64,000 bases of DNA from Streptomyces sp. NBC_00358 (GTDB lineage: Bacteria > Actinomycetota > Actinomycetes > Streptomycetales > Streptomycetaceae): assembly GCF_036099295.1 (NCBI RefSeq), contig NZ_CP107976.1, forward strand, positions 8,122,001 to 8,186,000, written 5' to 3'. The notes below the pieces were generated by a model, which was not told where the DNA came from, did no database searches, and saw only the letters and a program-made list of their open reading frames with translations. Positions 1 through 8,634 of this stretch are shown one piece after another. The first letter of the stretch is position 1. Every line of letters begins with the position of its first letter. Made by a program: the position numbers and the translations under genes.

Positions 1-192
1 CAGCTCTACATCGCCTCCGGCATCTCCGGCGCCATCCAGCACCGCGCCGGCATGCAGACCTCGAAGACGATCGTGGCGATCAACAAGGACGCCGAGGCGC
101 CCATCTTCGACCTCGTCGACTACGGCGTCGTCGGCGACCTCTTCGACGTCGTCCCCCAGCTCACCGAGGAGATCAAGACCCGCAAGGGCTGA
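1..192 (+). CDS. etfA: Electron transfer flavoprotein alpha subunit, C-terminal part
   Basis: Only the last 63 codons are in the window; the 5' end lies to the left. The visible part carries the conserved FAD-binding tail of EtfA, with [13 protein letters not shown], then IVAINKD and [18 protein letters not shown] is a soluble heterodimer that carries electrons from acyl-CoA dehydrogenases to the respiratory chain. The alpha subunit holds the FAD. In actinomycetes etfB normally lies just upstream, but it cannot be seen here. The gene ends in TGA and is followed by a hairpin. Confidence 0.95.
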   Translation, partial: QLYIASGISGAIQHRAGMQTSKTIVAINKDAEAPIFDLVDYGVVGDLFDVVPQLTEEIKTRKG

Positions 193-210
193 TCCCCGCA
201 GTGCCCCGCG

Positions 211-246
211 AGGCCCCCGTGACCGGAACACCGGCCGCGGGGGCCT
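211..246. terminator. Hairpin between convergent genes
   Basis: AGGCCCCCG at 211-219 pairs with CGGGGGCCT at 238-246, and the short inner repeat ACCGG/CCGG can extend the pairing. It sits between the end of etfA and the end of the opposing endonuclease gene, so it could serve both as a rho-independent-like terminator. There is no long U tract, as is usual in Streptomyces. Confidence 0.6.
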
Positions 247-250
247 TCGT

Positions 251-1144
251 TCACCCCAGGGCCAGCGACGCCCGCACGGGCAGATGGTCGCTCGCGAACC
301 GGCCGTCGCGCGCGAACGTGTCGATCGACGCCCGGTGCACCTGGACTCCGCCCGTGGCGAGGATCCAGTCGATGCGGTCGCCGTCCGGTTCCAGCGGCGC
401 GTAGCCGTGGAAGGTCGCGTACAGCCCGCTGCGCGAGGCGGCCGTGTCCCAGGTGTCCGTGAGTCCGGCGTCCAGCAGGATGTCGTAGGCGGCGTTGCGG
501 TGCGCCGCCGCGTTGAAGTCCCCGGTCACCAGGCACGGCAGCGACGGGCCGAACTCCGCGATCCGCTCGGCGATGAGCTCGGCGGCCCGCGTCCGCGCGT
601 ACTGGCTCGCGTGGTCCAGGTGGGTGTTGAGGAGGTGGAACTCCCGCCCGCCGTCCGCCAGATCGCGAAAGCGCACCCAGGTGGCGATCCGGGGGAGCGC
701 GGCGCCCCAGGTGTTCGAGCCGGTCACCCGAGGGGTGTCGGAGAGCCAGAACGTGCCGTGCTCGACCGGGGCCAGCCGGCGCGTGTCGTAGAAGACCGCC
801 ACGTACTCGCCGCGGCTGCCGCCCTCCCGGCCGGTGCCGATCCACTCGAAGTGCGGCGCGAGATCGGACCCGACGTCGAGCAGTTGCCGGTGGAGACCCT
901 CCTGAGTGCCCATGACATGGGGCGGATCGCCCCGCAGCAGCTCGCGCATCACGGGACGGCGCACCGCCCAGATGTTGGGCTCCGCGGTGCTCGCGTAGCG
1001 CAGGTTGTAGGTCATGACGTCGAGGCGGGGGCGGCCGCTCCGGGTGGCGGAGGCCTGCGCCGTGGTGAGCAGGGGCATGGCCGCGGCGGCGGCCACCGCG
1101 GTTCTGGGTCCCGCGCGTCGGGTCACTCTGCTGGAGTCGGGCAC
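251..1144 (-). CDS. Exported endonuclease/exonuclease/phosphatase family protein
   Basis: 297 aa starting at GTG, with GAAGGAG a few bases upstream. The N-terminus has a twin-arginine-like stretch (TRRAGP) and then an alanine-rich hydrophobic segment, consistent with export. The rest has the DNase I-like fold signatures in order: DVMTYNLRYAS, GTQEG, NTHLDH, GDFNA and SDHLPV. These supply the Asn, Glu, Asp and His residues of the metal-dependent phosphodiesterase site. Members cleave nucleic acids, phospholipids or inositol phosphates, so the substrate cannot be told here. It is convergent with etfA and divergent from the aldolase gene. Confidence 0.85.
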   Translation of the reverse strand: MPDSSRVTRRAGPRTAVAAAAAMPLLTTAQASATRSGRPRLDVMTYNLRYASTAEPNIWAVRRPVMRELLRGDPPHVMGTQEGLHRQLLDVGSDLAPHFEWIGTGREGGSRGEYVAVFYDTRRLAPVEHGTFWLSDTPRVTGSNTWGAALPRIATWVRFRDLADGGREFHLLNTHLDHASQYARTRAAELIAERIAEFGPSLPCLVTGDFNAAAHRNAAYDILLDAGLTDTWDTAASRSGLYATFHGYAPLEPDGDRIDWILATGGVQVHRASIDTFARDGRFASDHLPVRASLALG

Positions 1145-1283
1145 GCGTGCTCCTTCGGTCGCGAGTCAGGATGGGGGTGCACGACACCGGAGGGGAAGAA
1201 GGAACCGGGAAAGTGTGCCCGAATCGGCCGAGGCGGGAGTGAACGCGGCACGGCCGACGAGTGTCCCGCGATCCAAGAGGGTG

Positions 1284-1346
1284 TTGACCCGCGGGAAGTC
1301 GGCCGGATAACTTCGCTCTACGGATTGTGGATTCCGTACTGCGGAA
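1284..1346 (+). promoter_or_regulatory. Promoter and inverted repeat upstream of the aldolase gene
   Basis: TTGACC at 1284-1289 and GATAAC at 1306-1311, spaced 16 bp, fit a vegetative-type promoter. Downstream of it the inverted repeat TTCCG-N5-CGGAA lies at 1332-1346, between the expected transcription start and the AGGAGG ribosome site. That form and position suit a repressor operator of the IclR or GntR type. No regulator for it is encoded next door. Confidence 0.5.
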
Positions 1347-1362
1347 AACAGGAGGGTGTGGG

Positions 1363-2667
1363 ATGGGTCAGGGTCAGCAGGAGAAGGTGGCGACGAGCCT
1401 CGCGGGTGCCGTCACCGAAGCGATCAGCGCCTCGCTCGCCCCCGTCGACGCCGAACTGGAGCGCCGCTATCCGGGAGACCCCGGCACCCGGCAACCCGTG
1501 CACACCGTGTACGTGCCCGGAGACGCGTTCGCCGCGGACACCATCCGCACCTGGGGCGACCGCGCCCTCGCCGCACTCGACGAACACGCCCCGGACGCCG
1601 CGTCCTTCGCCGCGGTTCTCGGCCTCACCGACGAGCTCGCCGGGCCCGTGTACGACCGTGTCCGGGACAAGCTGGAGCGCGAACCCGTCGAGGACCTGCG
1701 TGTCGACTTCGAAGACGGCTACGGCCCACGCCCCGACGCCGAGGAGGACGCGACGGCCGCCCGTGCCGCCCGGCTGATCGCCGGGGCGTACGCGGACGGC
1801 ACCGCCGCCCCGTACATGGGCATCCGCATGAAGTGCATGGAGGCACCCGTCCGCGACCGGGGCATCCGCACCCTCGACATCTTCCTGACGGGTCTGCTGG
1901 AGGCGGGCGGCCTGCCCGACGGCCTCGTCCTCACCCTGCCCAAGGTGACGTACCCGGAACAGGTCACCGCCATGGTCCGGCTGGTCGAGGAGTTCGAGAA
2001 GGCGCGCGGCCTGGAGCCCGGCCGGATCGGCTTCGAGATCCAGATCGAGACCAGCCAGTCGATCCTCGCCACGGACGGCACCGCGACCGTCGCCCGCATG
2101 ATCCAGGCCGCGGAGGGCCGCGCCACCGGACTGCACTACGGCACGTTCGACTACAGCGCCTGCCTCGGCGTCTCGGCGGCCCATCAGGCGAGCGACCACC
2201 CGGCCGCCGACCACGCCAAGGCGATCATGCAGGTCGCCGCCGCGGGCACCGGCGTACGCCTTTCCGACGGCTCCACCAACGTCCTGCCCGTCGGCCCCAC
2301 CCAACAGGTCCACGACGCCTGGCGCCTGCACTACGGCCTCACCCGCCGCGCCCTGGCCCGCGCCTACTACCAGGGCTGGGACATGCACCCCGGCCACCTC
2401 CCGACCCGTTACGCGGCCGTCTTCGCCTTCTACCGCGAGGGCTTCGAACAGGCCGCCGCCCGCCTCGCCCGCTACGCCGGCCACACCTCCGGCGACGTCA
2501 TGGACGAACCGGCCACCGCCAAGGCCCTCAGCGGCTACCTGCTGCGCGGCCTGGACTGCGGCGCCCTGGACATCCCGGAGGTGGCCCGGACGACGGGTCT
2601 GACCCGCCCCGAACTGGAGGCCTTCGCGGTCCCGCGCCGGGGGGATCTGACGGTTTCGGGCCACTGA
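1363..2667 (+). CDS. HpcH/HpaI-type aldolase (DUF6986 family)
   Basis: 434 aa from ATG 1363, chosen over GTG 1327 because AGGAGG lies 7 bp before it. The protein has the TIM-barrel signatures of HpcH/citrate lyase beta-like enzymes: DLRVDFEDGYG (acidic metal site), KVTYPEQV, and FEIQIETSQS with the metal-binding Glu. TGLHYGTFDYSA and GWDMHPGH follow. Members cleave or form C-C bonds in short oxo-acids with a divalent metal. The family is widespread in Streptomyces, but its substrate is not settled, and the neighbours do not reveal a pathway. Confidence 0.8.
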   Translation: MGQGQQEKVATSLAGAVTEAISASLAPVDAELERRYPGDPGTRQPVHTVYVPGDAFAADTIRTWGDRALAALDEHAPDAASFAAVLGLTDELAGPVYDRVRDKLEREPVEDLRVDFEDGYGPRPDAEEDATAARAARLIAGAYADGTAAPYMGIRMKCMEAPVRDRGIRTLDIFLTGLLEAGGLPDGLVLTLPKVTYPEQVTAMVRLVEEFEKARGLEPGRIGFEIQIETSQSILATDGTATVARMIQAAEGRATGLHYGTFDYSACLGVSAAHQASDHPAADHAKAIMQVAAAGTGVRLSDGSTNVLPVGPTQQVHDAWRLHYGLTRRALARAYYQGWDMHPGHLPTRYAAVFAFYREGFEQAAARLARYAGHTSGDVMDEPATAKALSGYLLRGLDCGALDIPEVARTTGLTRPELEAFAVPRRGDLTVSGH

Positions 2668-2790
2668 GGAGCGAAGGTGCGGCGGTGCGCGGTCGCGTTC
2701 GAGGCGACCGCCCGCCGGACCGGGTGCGCAGGAGGCTCGCCGGACATACGCCAGGGCGGCTCCGGACGTGTCCGCGGAGCCTCGGTGAGG

Positions 2791-2816
2791 ACCGGCGCCC
2801 CGGGCGGGGCGCCGGT
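2791..2816. terminator. Strong hairpin between convergent genes
   Basis: ACCGGCGCCCC (2791-2801) pairs perfectly with GGGGCGCCGGT (2806-2816) around a 4-nt loop. It lies between the ends of the aldolase gene (+) and the LacI gene (-), so it likely terminates both. Confidence 0.75.
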
Positions 2817-2827
2817 GCGGCCGGGGC

Positions 2828-3910
2828 TCAGTGCGACGGCGGCAGTTCCCCCGAGCCACGGGTGATCAGCCGGGTCGGGAGTTCGATGCGTTCCGGGGCG
2901 ATGAGATTCCCGTCGAGCTGGCGGAAGAGGCGCTCGGCGGCGGTACGTCCGAGGGCCGCGGCGTCCTGCGCGACGACGGTGACACCGGGCTCCAGGAGGT
3001 CGGCGAGCTCGATGTCGTCGAAGCCTACGAGCGCGACGGGGCGTCCGCGCTCGGCGATGACACGGACGACGGTGACGGTGACACGGTTGTTGCCGGCGAA
3101 GACCGCGGTGACGGGCGAGGGGCCGGAGAGCATGTTCTCGGCCGCCTTGCGCACCCGCTGCGGATCGGTGACGCCCAGGGACATCCAGTCGTCCTCGACC
3201 GGTATCCCGGCGTCCTCCATGGCGGCCCGGTAGCCGCGCAGCCGCTCGGCGGCGGTGTGGATGCGCGGCATGTCGCCGATGAAACCGATCCGGCGGTGGC
3301 CGTGGGCGATGAGGTGGGCGACACCGTCCCGGGCGCCGCCGAAGCTGTCCGACAGGACGACGTCGGCATCGATCCTCCCGGCCGGGCGGTCCACGAAGAC
3401 CGTGGCGACTCCGGCCTTGATCTCCGGCTCCAGATAACGATGGTCGTCGCCGGCCGGGATCACCACCAGGCCGTCCACCCGGCGCGCGCACAGGGCGAGG
3501 ACCAGCTCCTGCTCGCGGTCCGGGTCCTCCGCGCTGGAACCGTTGATCAGCAGCGCCCCGTGCGCGCGGGCCACCTCCTCGACCGCACGGCTCAGCGGCC
3601 CGTAGAACGGGTCCGCCAGATCCTCCAGCACCAGCCCGATGCTCGCGGTACGGCCCTTGCGCAGTACCCGGGCGCTGTCGTTGCGGCGGAAGCCCAGCGC
3701 CTCGATGGCCTCCTGGACGCGCCGCTCGGTGTCGGGGGTCACCCCGGGCTCGGCGTTGACCACACGGGAGACCGTCTTCAGACCTACTCCCGCCCGCGCC
3801 GCCACGTCCTTCATGGTCGGACGGTTTCCGTAGCGGGTCTCGGATCGGCGGGCGGTCTCGGCCACGATGTGCTGTCCTGTCCTGTCGTCCACGGGGATGC
3901 GTAGGTCCAT
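2828..3910 (-). CDS. LacI-family transcriptional regulator
   Basis: 360 aa from ATG 3910. An upstream ATG (3940) falls inside the predicted -10 box, so it is unlikely, and ATG 3814 is also possible. The N-terminal helix-turn-helix is TMKDVAARAGVGLKTVSRVVN. It is followed by the hinge and a periplasmic-binding-protein-like sugar sensor (VFVDRPAGRIDADVV, GHRRIGFIGD, ALVGFDDIELADLL). It is divergent from a ROK kinase, with a perfect LacI-type palindrome between them. It probably represses itself and the kinase until a sugar binds. The inducer is unknown. Confidence 0.92.
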   Translation of the reverse strand: MDLRIPVDDRTGQHIVAETARRSETRYGNRPTMKDVAARAGVGLKTVSRVVNAEPGVTPDTERRVQEAIEALGFRRNDSARVLRKGRTASIGLVLEDLADPFYGPLSRAVEEVARAHGALLINGSSAEDPDREQELVLALCARRVDGLVVIPAGDDHRYLEPEIKAGVATVFVDRPAGRIDADVVLSDSFGGARDGVAHLIAHGHRRIGFIGDMPRIHTAAERLRGYRAAMEDAGIPVEDDWMSLGVTDPQRVRKAAENMLSGPSPVTAVFAGNNRVTVTVVRVIAERGRPVALVGFDDIELADLLEPGVTVVAQDAAALGRTAAERLFRQLDGNLIAPERIELPTRLITRGSGELPPSH

Positions 3911-3935
3911 GGGGTTGTATGAGGATGTGGCGACG

Positions 3936-3960
3936 AGCATAGAGCCTGGACAACGTTGTC
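3936..3960 (-). promoter_or_regulatory. LacI-type operator and promoter
   Basis: GACAACGTTGTC at 3949-3960 is a perfect 12-bp palindrome with the central CG typical of LacI/GalR operators. On the minus strand TATGCT (3941-3936) is a good -10 box directly downstream. A repressor bound here would block transcription of the lacI-like gene and could also act on the divergent ROK gene. Confidence 0.7.
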
Positions 3961-4131
3961 AGATGCGGGAGACACTGTCCACCGCAATCTCCGGCCTGCG
4001 CCTTCCCCAGGGCGCACGGTCCCCGTGGTCCGTCGGCGCCCCCCGCGCGGCGTACGACAGGGCCCGATCCTGCCCAAGTTCCCGGCCGGGGACCCGGGAC
4101 CCGCGGCGCGGCGGGCCCGTCACGACACCCC

Positions 4132-5103
4132 ATGGGAGACCTGACTCTGATGCACACCGACCTCGTGGCCGCGCTCGACATCGGCGGCACCAAGATCGCC
4201 GGAGCGCTGGTGGACGGCCACGGCCGGATCCTCCTCCGCGCGCAGCGCGCGACGCCCGCGCGGGAGGACGGCGACACCGTGATGCGTGCCGTCGAGGAGG
4301 TCATCGGCGAGCTGACGGTCTCCCCGCTGTGGAGCAGGGCCGGGGCCCTCGGTATCGGCAGTGCGGGCCCGGTGGACGCCTCCGCCGGCACGGTGAGCCC
4401 GGTGAACGTACCCGGCTGGCGCGGCTACCCGCTCGTCGAGCGGGCCGCCGAGGCCGCCGGCGGACTGCCGGTCGAGCTGATCGGTGACGGTGTGGCCATC
4501 ACGGCGGCCGAGCACTGGCAGGGCGCTGCCCGGGGACACGACAACGCGCTCTGCATGGTGGTGTCCACCGGCGTGGGCGGCGGGCTGGTCCTGAACGGAC
4601 AGCTCCATGCCGGTCCCACCGGCAACGCGGGCCACATCGGGCACATCAGTGTCGACCTGGACGGCGATCCCTGCCCCTGCGGCTCCCGGGGCTGCGTGGA
4701 GCGCATCGCCAGCGGTCCGAACATCGCCCGCCGCGCCCTGGAGGGCGGCTGGCGGCCCGGCCCCGACGGCGACACCTCGGCCGCCGCGGTGGCCGCTGCG
4801 GCCCGCGCGGGCGACCCGGTCGCCGTGGCCTCCTTCGAACGGGCCGCGCAGGCTCTCGCGGCGGGCATCGCGGCGACCGCGACGCTCGTCGAGATCGACA
4901 TCGCCGTGATCGGCGGGGGAGTGGCGAAGGCGGGCGACGTGCTGTTCGCACCGCTGCGCCGGGCCCTGGCGGACTACGCGACGCTGTCCTTCGTCCAGCG
5001 GCTCGCGGTGGCGCCCGCGCTCATGGGCACGGACGCCGGACTGGTCGGCGCGGCCGCGGCCGCCCTCACCCGAAAGGCCCACGCCTCCGCGGCCGGCGTC
5101 TGA
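4132..5103 (+). CDS. ROK-family sugar kinase
   Basis: 323 aa. ATG 4150, with GGGAG about 10 bp before it, is an equally good start. The protein opens with the ATP phosphate-binding motif ALDIGGTKIAGALVD, has a second glycine-rich segment VSTGVGGGLV, then GNAGHIGHISVD, and the ROK zinc motif CPCGSRGCVE. There is no N-terminal DNA-binding domain, so it is an enzyme, probably a glucokinase or a kinase for an amino sugar such as N-acetylmannosamine. The divergent LacI regulator supports a sugar role. Confidence 0.88.
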   Translation: MGDLTLMHTDLVAALDIGGTKIAGALVDGHGRILLRAQRATPAREDGDTVMRAVEEVIGELTVSPLWSRAGALGIGSAGPVDASAGTVSPVNVPGWRGYPLVERAAEAAGGLPVELIGDGVAITAAEHWQGAARGHDNALCMVVSTGVGGGLVLNGQLHAGPTGNAGHIGHISVDLDGDPCPCGSRGCVERIASGPNIARRALEGGWRPGPDGDTSAAAVAAAARAGDPVAVASFERAAQALAAGIAATATLVEIDIAVIGGGVAKAGDVLFAPLRRALADYATLSFVQRLAVAPALMGTDAGLVGAAAAALTRKAHASAAGV

Positions 5104-5575
5104 TCGGCCGGTCCCGGCCCGGGGCGGGCAGGTGCCCCCTGCCGGGAGGTCCGGGGCAATCCGGAAGTGCCCGGCCCGTGGCCCGCTCGAACGGTCGGTG
5201 TCGGGCGGGGCCCGGTCGGGCAGGTGGTGCTGGTCTCCTGGACGGGCCGAATGAGCTGGGGCGCGATGTCGGGATCGGTGTGCGGGGTGGGTCCTGCGAC
5301 GGGTCGGACCCTGTGTGCCGCATGGGGCGGGTGGTGCGTATGAACCCGTGTATCGGGTGGGGCCAGTGGGGGGCTCGGGACCGGTGCGCCGGGTCGGGTC
5401 CGTGGCGGTCGGACGAAGGCGGCGGGTCGGATGAAGGTGGCTGGTCGGGCGAAGACGCCGGGTCGAACGAAGGCGGCGGGTCGGATGAAGGTGGCTGGTC
5501 GGGCGAAGGCGACGGGTCGGACGAAGGTGGCTGGTCCACCCGTGACTCCGTCCGCACTCCGTAGTTGATCCGGGC
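5104..5575. other. Non-coding gap containing tandem repeats
   Basis: No convincing gene is present. A 128-codon open frame on the plus strand (5178-5564) only reflects the 18-bp repeats and has no recognisable start region. Most of the gap is GT/GC-rich simple sequence leading into the repeat block. Confidence 0.6.
5409..5534. repeat. 18-bp tandem repeat, seven copies
   Basis: Seven consecutive 18-bp units start at 5409, 5427, 5445, 5463, 5481, 5499 and 5517. The consensus is TCGGAYGAAGGYGGCKGG. The 54-bp block 5427-5480 is repeated almost exactly as 5481-5534, which indicates stepwise duplication. The array sits just upstream of the small secreted-protein gene. Confidence 0.85.
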
Positions 5576-5773
5576 ATGAAGAAGCGCAGCATGCTCGCCA
5601 TCGCCTCCCTCGCCACCGGGTTCGTCGTCGCGGCGATCACCCCGTCCCATGCCCTGAGCGAGGACTCCCTGAAGGATCTGAACGCCCACGACACGCTCAG
5701 CTCGGTCGACCACGCCGTCGGCAGCGACAACCTGGCACTCGACGAGAGCGCCCTCGGCGGCCAGAACGGCTGA
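5576..5773 (+). CDS. Small secreted protein of unknown function
   Basis: 65 aa. It has a clear Sec signal: MKKRSM, then the hydrophobic stretch LAIASLATGFVVAAI, then a likely cleavage after SHA (residues 25-27). The mature part is a short acidic peptide of about 38 residues with SEDSLKDLNAHD and many Ser, Asp and Leu residues. It has no cysteine. No ribosome site of standard strength is visible. The function is unknown; it could be a cell-wall or extracellular peptide. Confidence 0.65.
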   Translation: MKKRSMLAIASLATGFVVAAITPSHALSEDSLKDLNAHDTLSSVDHAVGSDNLALDESALGGQNG

Positions 5774-5906
5774 AGGATCGTCGCGCGGTGCCGGTGTACC
5801 CACCACGGAGTCCCGGCGCCGCCTTGTCGGCGCCCTCATCAGCGGCTGGTTTCCATGGCAGGGTGGAGCGGGCAAGCCTCAGGGGGCCAACAGAAGAGGG
5901 GGAATC

Positions 5907-5996
5907 GTGATCGTCTGGATCAACGGTTCAACCTGGAAAGTCGCTGGTCAGCGGCTTTCCTGCTGGAACGCCCTCCAGGAACCTAGCTTTACTTAG
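5907..5996 (+). pseudogene. Truncated 5' end of a P-loop kinase gene
   Basis: GTG 5907 has AGAGGGGGAA just upstream and opens with MIVWING, the start of a small Streptomyces family of P-loop kinases that normally continues with GAFGAGKT. Here the match ends after Gly (5927). The frame runs on with unrelated residues to a stop at 5994, so the Walker A loop is missing. The intact AAA-Nudix gene at 26028 starts with the same sequence (19 of 21 bases). The simplest reading is that the accessory island, or a deletion beside it, removed the rest of this gene. Confidence 0.65.
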
Positions 5997-6131
5997 CTCT
6001 GGTGGGCAAGATCGTTCTCCCATTCGTCTCCCACGGAGGCACGGAGCGAGCCACGGCGCTGGCTGTGCTGCCCCGGGACGTTGGTGGCACGCGTGCTGGG
6101 TGCTTGGACAGGCGAGGGCCTTCTGGGGTCG

Positions 6132-6663
6132 GTGTGGATTGCGACATCTACACCCGACCGCAGGAGGCACTCGTCTCCCACCGTAATGCCCCGCTGACGC
6201 AGACCGGCAGGTTGCGTCTGGCACGCTGTGTCGTCGAGGGCGGCCGGCCGTTGCGGCGGGCCGCAGAACGTTTCCAGGTCAGCCGCACCACCGCCGCCCG
6301 CTGGGCGAATCGGTACCGACGGCACGGCGAGGCGGCATGCAGGAACGCTCCAGCCGCCCTCACGCCAGCACCGCCGGGCGTCTGCCGCGGACAAGCAGCA
6401 GGTCGTGCGGCTGCGACGCGAGCACCGGATCGGCCCGGTGAAGCTGGTGGCTCGGTGCGGCGTCGCCGCGTCCGCGGCCCACCGCATCCTCGTCTGGCAC
6501 CACCTGCCCGCCCTGGCAGCCTGCGACCGGGCCACCGGCGAGCCGGTCCGCCGCTACGAACGCAGCCGACCCGGCAAGCTGGTCCACCTCGACGTCAAGA
6601 AGCTCGGCCGCATCCCCGACGGCGGCGGCCACAAAGTTGTGGGCCGGGCCCAGGGCGCCGCAA
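6132..6663 (+). pseudogene. IS481-family transposase remnant, frameshifted
   Basis: The first part, from about 6173, reads SHRNAPLTQTGRLRLARCVV, then LRRAAERFQVSRTTAARWANRY, the helix-turn-helix head of IS481 transposases. Near 6360 the reading frame shifts. The second part reads VVRLRREHRIGPVKLVARC, then PGKLVHLDVKKLGRIPDGGG, which is the start of the DDE catalytic domain. Similarity stops near 6660, so the second Asp and the Glu are absent. No ATG or GTG precedes the first part. TGTGGATTGCGACATC at about 6132 may be the left terminal repeat. Confidence 0.85.
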
Positions 6664-7005
6664 CAGGACCGGCACTGGATACGCCCCCTGCGCGGTCGAG
6701 CGGCGCCTGGCCCAGTTCTGAAGCGTCGGCCGCTCGGCCTCCGACAGCACGACAGGTTCCAGCCGGGTATCGCCCATGCCCACAGCACAGTGTGAAAGCG
6801 CGACCTGCCGCAGCCGAACACTGCAATCTGAAACCGAAGACGCCTCCCGTGGCGACCACGACTTTGCTGCGCAATTCGGCCGGACAGCAGAAACCGACTG
6901 GGGAGGCCGCACCGATCACCGAGTTGTCGCAGGTCGCACTCCACTCTGCGGAGACGTCCCGGAATTGCGCAACAGAGTCGCAGATGTAGGCAAGGATGAC
7001 CGGGT
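6664..7005. other. Gap without a recognisable gene
   Basis: No coding frame with family signatures is seen. GCGACCTG (about 6801) and CAGGTCGC (about 6930) form scattered inverted half-sites, and GCAATTC/GAATTGC (about 6870 and 6962) do so as well. The stretch may therefore be decayed insertion-sequence ends. Confidence 0.4.
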
Positions 7006-8571
7006 ATGACCCTCCATAAAGAGGAACGCCCTGATGCGGCGGACGACGGCCCCGAGATCAAGCCCTGGCATGGGTCGGAGCTGCTTCAGGACCTCCACGC
7101 GCTCCGGGCGCTCCCCAATCCGCAGCGGCGTGGTTACAAACTGGAAGAACTGCTGGAACGCATGTTTCGGCAAGCCCACTTCCACGCCACTCGCAATCCG
7201 AGGATGGCCGGCCCCCGGCAGACCGATTTGGCGGTCGTCTCCCACAATCACCGCTACCTCGTCGAAGCGAAGTGGAAAAATTACCCCGCCGGAACGAACG
7301 ACATCGACGCGGTCCGCAGCCGCCTGCGCGATCACGACGGCACTGTCGTGGGCCTACTGTTCACGATGGCCGGGATCACTGAGCCGGCAGACAAGAGGAT
7401 CACCGATCTTCGCAGGGACGGCCTGGTCCTCGTTTTCGACGAGGTGGACATCCTTCTTGCGTTGCGGGACCCGCAGGAGTTGGACCGCCTTCTTCGCCTG
7501 AAGCACGATGAACTCGTTGTCCGCGGGCGTGTCCATCGCGGCGAAAAGGAGCGTGAGGCCGAGAAAGCCGCCCGCAGTTCGGGCCAGAAGGCAGGGAAGC
7601 TGCCTACAAGCCGCTACAGGCTGCTCAACGGCAGCGGGGACACGGTGCCATGGTTCTACGGAGCAGGAGGGTTCAGCCCCGGGGTCTTCTGCCTCGACCT
7701 GCCCGATGTCGACTGGGTGCCGGCTGCGGGAAGCGGCGTGTGCCTGGATATGCCAGTCACCGCATGGGGCCAGCCTGGCCTCCTCCGCCTCCTTGACGCG
7801 CTGAACGAACTGGGGTGGATGGGAGAGCGGAGTCAGTGGAGCATCCAGCAGCATGGTCGGAACTGGCATGGCTGTGGCGCCGATGGCTTTGCCGAGGCCC
7901 TCAGGAACTGGGAAGAACGGACCAGTGAGCTTGAGGATCCCCACCACAGCGAGGAGTTCGTCTACTTTGAAGTTTGTGACGGCGGTTTCTACACCGTGTC
8001 AGGCAGCATCTCCGCAGAAGAAACGCGCCACGTCATGCGCTGCAATGTCTCCTTCCAGCTCATCGGAATACCGCTGGACCCTGGCTCGCTGCAGCAGCTC
8101 TACCGGCAGTGCGACGTCCCCAGCCGCGGCTACTTCCGTCCGCTGGTCGAACGGTCAGTCACCCGAGATCGATTCGACGGCCGCATCCCGCTGCAAGTGC
8201 TGGGGTACATCATCGAGCCCGCCGATCAACGCTGGGACGAGGAAGACTGGGTCGTCGGCCTCCTGGCGGCGAATCCCTTCTACGGTACTGACCTCCAGCC
8301 GCCCGACGATCTGGCAAGCGACCTGGACCGCACAGGCGTGATCGTATGCAACCTGCGCTCGTACCATCCCCTCAGCAAGCCGCAGGAGCGCTACGAACTG
8401 TGGTCGTACGAGCGGGCTAGGACCTCAGACGCCCACGCGCTGCGCATTGTCGCCGAGTGGTGGGAGTCCGAGGACAACGACGAGCAGCGACCGGCTGTCG
8501 GGCGGGCCAGAGCCGGGTACTTCACCGACCAGGTTCGGGAAGTTTCGGTTCAGGGGCCTTTGCTGGCATAG
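7006..8571 (+). CDS. Mrr-like restriction endonuclease with unknown C-terminal region
   Basis: 521 aa. Residues 40-125 form a Mrr-type PD-(D/E)xK nuclease core: GYKLEELLERMF with Glu near residue 48, then RQTDLAVV (Asp74), then YLVEAKWK (Glu87, Lys89), and the beta strand VVGLLFTM. Such domains cleave DNA and act as restriction enzymes, often on modified DNA. Residues 125-200 are charged and helical. The remaining 320 residues contain many Trp and aromatic residues (WFYGAGGFSPGVF, WSIQQHGRNWHGCG) and match no family I know. No methyltransferase or helicase lies beside it. It sits among IS elements, as mobile defence genes often do. Confidence 0.75.
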   Translation: MTLHKEERPDAADDGPEIKPWHGSELLQDLHALRALPNPQRRGYKLEELLERMFRQAHFHATRNPRMAGPRQTDLAVVSHNHRYLVEAKWKNYPAGTNDIDAVRSRLRDHDGTVVGLLFTMAGITEPADKRITDLRRDGLVLVFDEVDILLALRDPQELDRLLRLKHDELVVRGRVHRGEKEREAEKAARSSGQKAGKLPTSRYRLLNGSGDTVPWFYGAGGFSPGVFCLDLPDVDWVPAAGSGVCLDMPVTAWGQPGLLRLLDALNELGWMGERSQWSIQQHGRNWHGCGADGFAEALRNWEERTSELEDPHHSEEFVYFEVCDGGFYTVSGSISAEETRHVMRCNVSFQLIGIPLDPGSLQQLYRQCDVPSRGYFRPLVERSVTRDRFDGRIPLQVLGYIIEPADQRWDEEDWVVGLLAANPFYGTDLQPPDDLASDLDRTGVIVCNLRSYHPLSKPQERYELWSYERARTSDAHALRIVAEWWESEDNDEQRPAVGRARAGYFTDQVREVSVQGPLLA

Positions 8572-8634
8572 GCGGAACAGTCCGGACGCGTCGGGCGTGG
8601 CCGTGAACAGAGTGGGTACGGGCGGCCGGGACCG

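Noticed and set aside
2535-4391. 618-codon minus-strand frame
   Set aside because: It overlaps the LacI gene in another frame and the ROK gene antisense; it has no motif.
5409-5534. CRISPR array
   Set aside because: Repeats are directly tandem without unique spacers, and no cas gene is present.
5178-5564. 128-codon ORF with SDEGGW repeats
   Set aside because: The frame is explained by the 18-bp repeats, and its N-terminal part has no gene-like features.
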